Below, one piece after another: positions 8,813 to 15,918 of a stretch of 50,669 nt of DNA. Each line of letters begins with the position of its first letter. Position 1 is the first letter of the stretch. The stretch is from Legionellales bacterium RIFCSPHIGHO2_12_FULL_37_14 (GTDB taxonomy: Bacteria > Pseudomonadota > Gammaproteobacteria > Legionellales > Legionellaceae). The translations under genes and the position numbers were made by a program. The notes under the pieces are model-generated. The model saw nothing but the letters and a program-made list of their open reading frames with translations, ran no database searches and was not told where the DNA came from. The stretch spans positions 1 to 50,669 of the forward strand of contig MHBC01000021.1 in NCBI GenBank assembly GCA_001804735.1, given 5' to 3'.

Positions 8813-9981
8813 TCCACGACCTCTTTTTGCGCCAAAGAAGCATTTATGATGAACCATAAAAGCGCAAGGAGAGCATTAAAATAAAACACTAAAGAGGCAT
8901 TTTTATAGCTATAAATTAAGCCAGCCATAGTTGCGCCTAAAAATATTCCAATAAATTGAAAGGTTGAATATATTCCCATAGCAGTGCCTCTTATAGCAGG
9001 ATCAACGCTTTTTGATACTTGCGAAGGCAGTATTGCTTCTAGCAAATTAAAGGCAATAAAGTATATAAATGTGTTGGTTATAAGCCCATTATATGAATTT
9101 TCACAATAGCCAAGTAAAAGTTGCGCAACAGCAATAGTTAAAATACTGCCCTTTAATACAAGAATTAGTTTACGGTTTTTTTCTGCGATAAAAATAATAA
9201 TTGCCATCACCAAAAATGATCCACCAATAATAGGAAGATATGCTTGCCAAGAGGCGCTTATAATACCTAAGCTGATAAAAACTTTCAGTTTTAGCGGCAA
9301 GACAAAAAACAGCGAAGTTAAGCAAGCATGTTGGAACAAAATGCCAATATTAAGATTAAGTAAGCTTTTATTTTTTATGCATTGTAAGAAAGGTCTAAAC
9401 GAAATATTTTTCCGCGTAGGTTTAAGCTTACTATTAGGGATAATAGAATAATTAATAATAAGGCCAAGAATTGCTAAACAAGCAGTAAAATAAAATATAG
9501 CGCTAAGACCAAAAAATAAAGTAATAACAGGGGCTAACATCATCGCAAGGCTAAACGACACCCCTATACTTACTCCGATTACTGCCATAGCTTTAGCGCG
9601 ATCTTGCAAGGGGGTTAGATCGCTTAGCAAAGCAAGCAAAACGCTACCTATAGCACCTGTTCCTTGTAAAAAACGCGCGCCTATCATCCCCCAAATAGAA
9701 GTAGAGTATGCGCCAATTATGCTGCCAAGGAGTAAGAGCACAAGACCAAAATTAATCAGCGGTTTTCTCCCAAAGTAATCAGAGCATAGACCAAAAGGAA
9801 TTTGCATAAGAGATTGAGCAAGGCCATACATACCTAGAGCAAGTCCAATGCGAAATGAGTTTGCATCTTGTAGTTGCGGGGCAAATAAAGTAAATACCGG
9901 AATTAATAAAAAAAGTCCTAAGATCCTACAGGCGTACAAAATGCTGATTGGAAATATTATCGTCAACCAACCTAATTTCAT
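8809..9981 (-). CDS. MFS transporter, YajR-like
   Basis: A 390-aa major facilitator superfamily permease with about 12 TM helices. Motif A-type sequence SDYFGRKPLI lies between TM2 and TM3. The N-terminal ILYACRILGLFLLIPVFTLF and the following QSLMQIPFGLCSDYFGR resemble the YajR subgroup of drug/H+ antiporters. It lacks the extra C-terminal ferredoxin-like (YAM) domain of E. coli YajR, ending directly after TM12. The substrate is unknown. It starts 3 nt downstream of the deaminase gene, so the two are probably co-transcribed. Confidence 0.85.
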   Translation of the reverse strand: MKLGWLTIIFPISILYACRILGLFLLIPVFTLFAPQLQDANSFRIGLALGMYGLAQSLMQIPFGLCSDYFGRKPLINFGLVLLLLGSIIGAYSTSIWGMIGARFLQGTGAIGSVLLALLSDLTPLQDRAKAMAVIGVSIGVSFSLAMMLAPVITLFFGLSAIFYFTACLAILGLIINYSIIPNSKLKPTRKNISFRPFLQCIKNKSLLNLNIGILFQHACLTSLFFVLPLKLKVFISLGIISASWQAYLPIIGGSFLVMAIIIFIAEKNRKLILVLKGSILTIAVAQLLLGYCENSYNGLITNTFIYFIAFNLLEAILPSQVSKSVDPAIRGTAMGIYSTFQFIGIFLGATMAGLIYSYKNASLVFYFNALLALLWFIINASLAQKEVVD

Positions 9982-9984
9982 TAT

Positions 9985-10980
9985 TTATACAACTATGAGA
10001 GTTTCTAACTTATCAAGTAATTTTGCTTTCGTAGCTTTATCTACAAACGCAGCTTCGATAGCCTGTCTAGTAAAGCTTAGCATTACTTCATCTGTAAACT
10101 TAAAAGTATCTTGCACGCTTTGGTATTCTTGAAATAATTCACTTTTGAAAAACGGCGGATCATCGGAGTTTATGCATGTTTTAATACCTTTTTCCATAAG
10201 TTTAGGCAGAGGGTGGAGATTTAAACGTGGGTATAAACCTAAGACAACATTACTTGAGGGACAAATTTCTAAGGTTATATCTTTATCTTTTAACATTGCT
10301 ATAGTTTCACGGTTATGAATTGCTTGTACGCCATGGCCAATGCGTTTAATAGGTAAGGTTTGCATAGCAGTTTGCATGCTTTCGGCAGTACCAAATTCTC
10401 CAGCATGAATAGTGCAGGCAAGTCCCCCTTCGTTGGCAATCTCAAAAGCCTTGGTAAACCATTCTGGAGGATAGTTAATCTCATCTCCTGCAAGTCCAAA
10501 CCCAACCACACATGGCAGAGTTTCTTGGAGGGCTTTTTGCGCAACTTTACGGGCTGCTTCTTCCCCGAAATGGCGAATTGCGGTAATAAGAATTCTGCCT
10601 ACAATCTTAAATTGATGTTCAGCATCATTAATGGCATCTTGAATAGCTTTTAAATGCTCAATCGAAGGAATATGCGTATTGGCTTCAGCAAGCTCAGGAG
10701 AGTACATCATTTCAATGTATATAGCGCCTTCTTGGGCATTGCGTTTTAAGTAGTCAAAAGTTACATCGTAATAATCAAGAGGGCTTTTTATTACTGCAGA
10801 AACTACGGTGTCATAAGTGTGAATAAAATCAAGGAAATCACTAAAAACGTAGCCTTCTTGATTTTTAGATATTCTTTCCATGGGTAAATTAACTTTATTT
10901 CTTTTAGCAAGAGTAAGAGCTGTTGTAGGAGAGAGGGTACCTTCGAGGTGGGTATGTAGTTCTGCTTTTAAGATAGTCAT
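9985..10980 (-). CDS. adenosine/adenine deaminase family protein
   Basis: A 331-aa amidohydrolase of the Add family that deaminates adenosine or adenine. The zinc and catalytic motifs are complete: HTH (His9, His11), HAGE (His192, Glu195), IGHG (His216) and SDDP (Asp273, Asp274). Length is typical. CPSSNVVLG and IGHG fit adenosine deaminases, while NSDDPPFF is closer to the NSDDP motif of adenine deaminases, so the substrate is ambiguous. It is transcribed with the MFS gene 3 nt downstream, suggesting purine salvage coupled to transport. Confidence 0.88.
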   Translation of the reverse strand: MTILKAELHTHLEGTLSPTTALTLAKRNKVNLPMERISKNQEGYVFSDFLDFIHTYDTVVSAVIKSPLDYYDVTFDYLKRNAQEGAIYIEMMYSPELAEANTHIPSIEHLKAIQDAINDAEHQFKIVGRILITAIRHFGEEAARKVAQKALQETLPCVVGFGLAGDEINYPPEWFTKAFEIANEGGLACTIHAGEFGTAESMQTAMQTLPIKRIGHGVQAIHNRETIAMLKDKDITLEICPSSNVVLGLYPRLNLHPLPKLMEKGIKTCINSDDPPFFKSELFQEYQSVQDTFKFTDEVMLSFTRQAIEAAFVDKATKAKLLDKLETLIVV

Positions 10981-11052
10981 TGTATTTTATTTTTAAGTAA
11001 AAAGGGGGTAGAATTCTAGCAATTTTATTTAAGTATAGGAAGGCTATAATTA

Positions 11053-11247
11053 ATGTCTAAGTTTAATCCATTTAATATTGATAAATCTTACGTAAGTCCT
11101 TACGATCAATTTTTAGCAGAGTTTGATCTTGAAAACGAATTATCTGAATCCCAACTGGCAGAAGCGGAAAAATATAAGCTCATTGCCAAACAGCGCGATA
11201 ATGTCCAAGCGGGCACGTTCCATAAGCGTCAAGTTAATGAAAATTGA
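11053..11247 (+). CDS. small conserved-looking protein, 64 aa
   Basis: A 64-aa acidic soluble protein starting MSKFNPFNIDKSYVSPYDQF and ending in a basic HKRQVNEN tail. There is a clear Shine-Dalgarno (AGGAAGG) upstream of the ATG. The compact proline/tyrosine N-terminus and helical middle (LENELSESQLAEAEKYKLIA) look like a genuine small protein rather than a chance frame. I recall nothing of its function. It is divergent from the deaminase gene, with a palindromic repeat immediately after its stop. Confidence 0.6.
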   Translation: MSKFNPFNIDKSYVSPYDQFLAEFDLENELSESQLAEAEKYKLIAKQRDNVQAGTFHKRQVNEN

Positions 11248-11261
11248 TTAGAAAACATCCG

Positions 11262-11343
11262 TTTTTGCGAGCGCTAGCGAAGCAATCCTGTACGATTTTC
11301 AGTCAAAGTTCCGATCTGGATTGCTTCGCTGCGCTCGCAAAGA
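11262..11343. repeat. palindromic repeat element (MITE/REP-like)
   Basis: The left arm at 11262-11288 (TTGCGAGCGCTAGCGAAGCA core) and the right arm at 11318-11343 (GGATTGCTTCGCTGCGCTCG core) are near-perfect inverted repeats of about 26 bp around a 29-bp loop. The GCGAGCG...GAAGCAATCC sequence is of a type dispersed through many AT-rich intracellular gammaproteobacterial and rickettsial genomes. It may act as a bidirectional terminator between the 64-aa gene and the convergent NRPS region. Confidence 0.7.
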
Positions 11344-11373
11344 CGGGTATTTTCTCGCAAAGACGAGTATTTT
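11334..11373. repeat. two tandem 20-bp direct repeats
   Basis: CTCGCAAAGACG(G/A)GTATTTT occurs at 11334-11353 and 11354-11373 with one mismatch, overlapping the right arm of the palindrome. A further CTC begins a third copy that then diverges. This looks like slippage duplication at the element's end. Confidence 0.75.
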
Positions 11374-11411
11374 CTCTTAACTTGAAGGCGCTGGCACGTT
11401 CACGAAAAATC

Positions 11412-13874
11412 CTAAAATTCATGTACGTTTAGTATATTTTGCAACAAACACGCTCCTATTTTTTGTCTACACTCTTCTTTTAAGTTAGCAGAAATCACTA
11501 AATATGGATTGGTATCTTCCTCGCGCAAAAAACAGATTTCAATTTGATCTTTGATCTTAATTTTATCATGCATATGAAAAGGGACTGGGCTTAATTCTTT
11601 ATTAAATAATTTCTGCTTAATTAGCTTGTCAGGCGCTGCAAAAAAATTACTGAAAATATTCACATTAACAAAAAAATTATTTTTTTTCTCAAAGCGGGAT
11701 ATGGTTTTACATGCTGTTAATAAAGTAGGATTAATTTTTAGTAACTTAGCAAACTTAGCTAGTAAAGTAAGGCTTAAAATACGGGCGCAAGATTTTATAG
11801 TTAACCTATTAGTTTTTATCTTCCCAATTGCAGCTATTTTAATTAAAGAGGTAACTTCTTGATAAGCACGCGTTTTTTCAATTGATTTTTGCACTTGCTT
11901 AGTTAGCGATAATAAATCTGTAGTTTTACTAATATTTAATTTCAATAATTCATTTTGTAAAAAACAGCCAATTACATCTCTTAATTCAATATCCTTTCTG
12001 GTAGATTTAACAATATTTACTAGTATATTATGCTTAATATTATTGCAATCTGAAACATTTATTAAAGCTAAAGCAGAAGCAGCGCATAAAGCCTCGCTAG
12101 CTGTACATCCATATGTAGCACAAAACTGCCACAATTGAATAAAAAATTTACTGGGAACTTTAAAGTAAGACGAGTGCTCAAAAGAAGATATTTCATTAAC
12201 TACATATGCCTCTTTCGGAGTATATAATGCTACATCTTTTAAATACTCTTGCCAAAAATTCGTATCTTGTTGCGCTGTACATGTATAATTTTCGTTTTGT
12301 TGAATGGCATACGCGCTATAGTTATAAGTTGACTCAATGATAAAATTACTAGCTTGACCAGAATAGGCAAGATAAGCTTTTGATAAGTCTTGAAAAAAAA
12401 TTTCCAAAGATGTTTCATCTGCAATAAAATGCGGCATACTAATTTGCAACTCAACAAAATCATCTTTTAAATTAAAACAACGGGCGATTATGTTAGGCTT
12501 ACTTCTTGACCAAGCTTGATAATTAAACAACTCATCAAAAGAAGCATTTAGGCATATTTCCGTCGCAAATTCATCACATTTCTTAAGCGAGGTAAATTCC
12601 CATTGCGGGTATTTTTTAGAGCGGCGTTGTTGCAATGGAATAAATCTATAAACATGATAAGCAAAAACCTCATGCTTGGCATATACAAGTTGTAAAGCTA
12701 TATTAAGCGCGCCTTTATTAAGAAGTCCTTTAATGCGCCTTCTTGCTATCAAGTTAAGTGATTTAAGCTCTGGCGCAACAATAAGTGCACACCAAAATAA
12801 AAACTGAAAATCTGTCAAGGGAAGCCAAGATAGCGCTTTTAAAGTTGGTTTTTTTGCTGTTATCTCTGAAACTTCCGGCGCTTTATTAATCAAACTACAT
12901 AAAGACTCTATATTGGGCACACTATAAAAATCTGTTAATGATATACGTTTGTTAAATTTTTGCATTATTTGTGATTCAAGCTGCGCTGCTAATAACGAAT
13001 GCCCGCCTAGCTCAAAAAAACTATGCTTAAGATCTATGTTTTCAACATGTAATAGATCTTGCCAGATCTCAACCAAGATTTTTTGCATGGGATTAAGAAG
13101 AGGAGAATTATTTTTTTTCCTAAAAGTTTTAACATTAAGAATAGGAAGATTTTTTCTATCAACTTTCCCGCTTGCAATCCGCGGCAAGCTTTTAAGGCGA
13201 ATAATTTCATGTGGAATCATATAGCTTGGCAATATGTTTTGTAGATTCGCTAAAATTTTTGCCTCTGAAATTTGCGCATTTTTAGCTACACTAACATAGG
13301 CAATTAAGCGATCTTGCTGCACCGCAACTGCACACTCATGTATATTCTCTAGTTTTTGCACGCAATGCTCAATTTCTTCAAGCTCAATACGATATCCATG
13401 AAGTTTTATTTGATTATCTTGCCTGCCAAAAATTATAAATTCCCCATTTTCAATTTGACAAGCTATATCTCCTGAAAGATAAACCTTGGTTTTTCTTTTA
13501 GGATGAATAACAAATTTCTCTTGAGTTTTGGCAAGGTTATTAACATACCCGTCTGCAAGGCAAACCCCGCGAATTATTAACTCTCCTTTAACGTAGGGTG
13601 GGAGCTTTTTCCAGTTTTTATCGACTACTTCCATATGCATGCCTTTAATAGGCAGACCAACACTAATAGGATCTGTTAAGCTTAGCTTTTTTAACGCACA
13701 CCAAATTGGAGCCTCGGTTGGCCCATACATATTCCATAGCTCAGAAACCTTAGGAAGTAAATATTCAACAAGCGCATCGGTTAATCTTTCCCCTCCTGAT
13801 AAGGCCACAAGATTAGGCGACCCTTCCCAATTAATATTTTTTAACATATTCCACATAGAAGGGGTGGCTTGCAT
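11412..13874 (-). pseudogene. NRPS, downstream part: rest of A domain, PCP and condensation domain
   Basis: An 820-aa open frame continuing the adenylation domain that starts at 14543, separated from it only by an in-frame TAA at 13890-13892. It holds A-domain core A5 NMYGPTE (48-54), A7 YLSGDIA, A8 GRQDNQIKLHGYRIELEEIE and A10 PRIASGKVDR. A carrier domain follows (about 263-330, phosphopantetheine Ser293 in LGGHSLL), then a condensation domain (about 350-820). The C active-site motif reads PHFIADE (481-487), so the second catalytic His and the Asp are kept but the first His and the Gly of HHxxxDG are lost. There is no thioesterase. No Shine-Dalgarno precedes ATG 13874, arguing against an independent gene. 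Confidence 0.8.
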
Positions 13875-13889
13875 TAAGGTAATTGGATA

Positions 13890-14543
13890 TTACTGCACAA
13901 TTTTTGCAATACATAAAGGATCGAGATGCTCTTTTTGGTTAGTTAAAAAAACTGTCTTACCTTGAGATAGCGGCAGATATAGCTCAAGAGCTGCTATATC
14001 AAAAGTAATCGTTGTAATTGCAAGCAATGTCTCATTTTTAGCTTTTAAAAAATAATCTTTCATACAAGCTAAAAAGTGATTTAAAGCTTTATATGAAATG
14101 GCAACGCCTTTAGGTTTACCAGTTGATCCTGAGGTATAAATAATATAAGCAGGATTTATAACTTCTTGAGAGAAGTGGCAGGATGGAGGAGTTTTACGAA
14201 TAAGGCTTATAAATGAGTCTTTATCATATAAAACAGCACAAGCTCTGCTATCTTCAATAATAGTCCGTAACCTTTCTCTAGGGGTTGAAGGCTCAAGAGG
14301 AATATAAGTTATTTTAAGCCATTGCAAAGCAAGTAAAGTAGCAATAAGAAGCGGGGTTCTATCAAGACATACCGCTACTGGCCCTTTAAGATTATATTTT
14401 TTAATAAAATATTTTAGCGTTACAACTTCCTGATAAAGCTCTTGGTAAGTTAAGCTACCATTTGAAGTTGCAACAGCTTTTTTATGGGGAGACTTTAGGC
14501 TGTGCTCGATAAAACTCGCAATCAGGTCTTGGTTTTTTCTCAT
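13890..14543 (-). pseudogene. NRPS, upstream part: N-terminal half of adenylation domain
   Basis: A 217-aa frame with the start of an amino-acid adenylation domain: SLTYQEL, IPLEPSTPRERL, the nucleotide-binding loop YIIYTSGSTGKPKGV (133-148) and FDIAALELYLPL (A4 region). It stops at CAG-TAA-TAT; the same frame resumes as YPITLMQATP, exactly what should follow in an A domain. One substitution (for example CAA or AAA to TAA) explains the break and no bases are lost. Without read-through the product would be an inactive half domain. The upstream gap to the nitroreductase-like gene is 109 nt with no clear terminator, so both may share one transcript. Confidence 0.8.
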
Positions 14544-14652
14544 AGAATTATTGGTGGTTTTTTTATTATTTAACTACGAGATTAACTAAAAATAAACAAA
14601 CAAGCGAGATCTATAATTTGTAACTTCGCGTCAATTTAAAGCTGCGTGCAGC

Positions 14653-15759
14653 TCAAGATGCAAGCTTTGGAGACATATCTTGTTCTTTGGTCTTTTCCTC
14701 TTCCTTACTAGGAGAAAAGAAACTAAATTTATTCCCTTTAACCAGCATATCATCTAAAGACCTACGTTGAGCAACTGGCGGTTTTTCTCCATACCCAAGT
14801 CTAGTTAGCATCCATAAATTATGTTCTCGATTAGGGTTTTTAAAGTGCTCCGTCATCTTTATATTAGCTTCTTGATTGGTAATAACGCTCCCAAAAGGAT
14901 GAAGATATACGCCATTTTTTGTCATAGTAAGCCATAAACGTGCCATCATGTGTCCTGCATTTATCCAGTCAACTTGAGTTGCAAAAGGACCAGAAATCCA
15001 AGAAACTATTGCTGTTCCACGCATAGTCCTCTCATAGAGCTTACGCACGATATAATAAACAAAAGGAATACGAAAAAGCCAATTGGCATGGGCAAAAAGC
15101 CACATAATTGGCCCTGGTACATGCATAGCATATGCAGCTAAACCATCCTTCCTTGCTAAAGCATCTTTTTTGGTAAAACGCATCCAAGACGCCACTTCAT
15201 TACGAGCTTTAGCGTTACTCATATCATAAAACATAGTATCTGCATTTAAGCGAATTACCCAATCTACTTCCTTTTTATCCCGAGTATACTCAAGTTTATG
15301 TTTATATTGAGCTGCAATAGCTTGTAGTTCATCCATAACTTCTTCAGCTACTGGAATACTGTTATAAGGAAGACGGGAGGTTTGTCTATCGATGATTAAC
15401 TGCTTGTTTAAAGTTTCTTCACGCGTACGTTTTACCAGTCTTATTTTAGCCAAAGGTTGTGGCCCAATTGCGTTCGAATCAAGGGTAAGATTATCGCTTA
15501 AGTATTCAAATTCTACATCATTATCACTTGAAGCTGCGGCTATTGACATAGTCTCATGCAAAATTCCAAATGCAACGTAAACAAAACTTCCAGTTGGGTT
15601 AGTGCCAGGTAGTAAACGTTTAGGATCGTACATTAAGGTTACGGTCCCATCTTCTTCTACTTGGAATAACCAAGGCTGCATATTATGTGGAGATGGGGCG
15701 TATCTTCCATACTCTAAAATAGTTTTCCAAGGTTCTGTTAGTTCTTGAGAAACCGGCAT
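14653..15759 (-). CDS. Acg-like nitroreductase-family protein
   Basis: About 368 aa, related to the FMN-dependent nitroreductase fold in the divergent Acg-type subgroup. The signature GRYAPSPHNMQPW (18-30) matches the flavin-binding ArxAPSxxNxQPW motif. The second half contains further family-like segments (LNADTMFYDM, WINAGHMMARLWLTMTKNG). I start it at ATG 15759, 8 nt after a good Shine-Dalgarno (TAGGAG); a TTG at 15777 lies upstream of that site. It has its own near-consensus promoter and is followed by the NRPS frames, so it may oxidise or reduce a peptide product. It has no signal peptide. The family call is moderate and the substrate unknown. Confidence 0.7.
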   Translation of the reverse strand: MPVSQELTEPWKTILEYGRYAPSPHNMQPWLFQVEEDGTVTLMYDPKRLLPGTNPTGSFVYVAFGILHETMSIAAASSDNDVEFEYLSDNLTLDSNAIGPQPLAKIRLVKRTREETLNKQLIIDRQTSRLPYNSIPVAEEVMDELQAIAAQYKHKLEYTRDKKEVDWVIRLNADTMFYDMSNAKARNEVASWMRFTKKDALARKDGLAAYAMHVPGPIMWLFAHANWLFRIPFVYYIVRKLYERTMRGTAIVSWISGPFATQVDWINAGHMMARLWLTMTKNGVYLHPFGSVITNQEANIKMTEHFKNPNREHNLWMLTRLGYGEKPPVAQRRSLDDMLVKGNKFSFFSPSKEEEKTKEQDMSPKLAS

Positions 15760-15792
15760 AAAAAAGCTCCTACTCAATAAAAAAGCTTCTAC

Positions 15793-15821
15793 ATTATACG
15801 TTATGCGTAAATTTAAATCAA
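15793..15821 (-). promoter_or_regulatory. strong sigma70-type promoter of the nitroreductase/NRPS unit
   Basis: On the minus strand TTGATT (plus 15816-15821) and a perfect TATAAT (15793-15798) are spaced by exactly 17 bp, 33 bp upstream of the start codon at 15759. Confidence 0.7.
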
Positions 15822-15850
15822 GGAAATCTAACGCTCTTATTTAGTCCATA

Positions 15851-15879
15851 TTGACTATTATTTTAATTAATGCTATATT
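15851..15879 (+). promoter_or_regulatory. strong sigma70-type promoter of the adenylate-forming gene
   Basis: TTGACT (15851-15856), a 17-bp spacer ending in TGC (extended -10), then TATATT (15874-15879), 39 bp before the ATG at 15919. Its -35 box is 29 bp from the -35 box of the divergent nitroreductase promoter, so a single regulator could control both. Confidence 0.7.
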
Positions 15880-15918
15880 TTCAACCTTTTTGTTAAATAA
15901 ATTTTAAGAGATAGTTTT

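Noticed and set aside
11334-11373. Short direct repeats considered as a CRISPR array
   Set aside because: Only two abutting copies without spacers and no cas genes nearby.
11244-11432. Plus-strand reading frame of 62 codons after the 64-aa gene
   Set aside because: It lies across the palindromic repeat and the tandem 20-bp units; the sequence is explained by the repeat and has no ribosome-binding site.
14636-14655. AGCTGC/GCAGCT palindrome after the nitroreductase-like gene
   Set aside because: A 6-bp stem with a 2-nt loop and no U tract does not make an intrinsic terminator.
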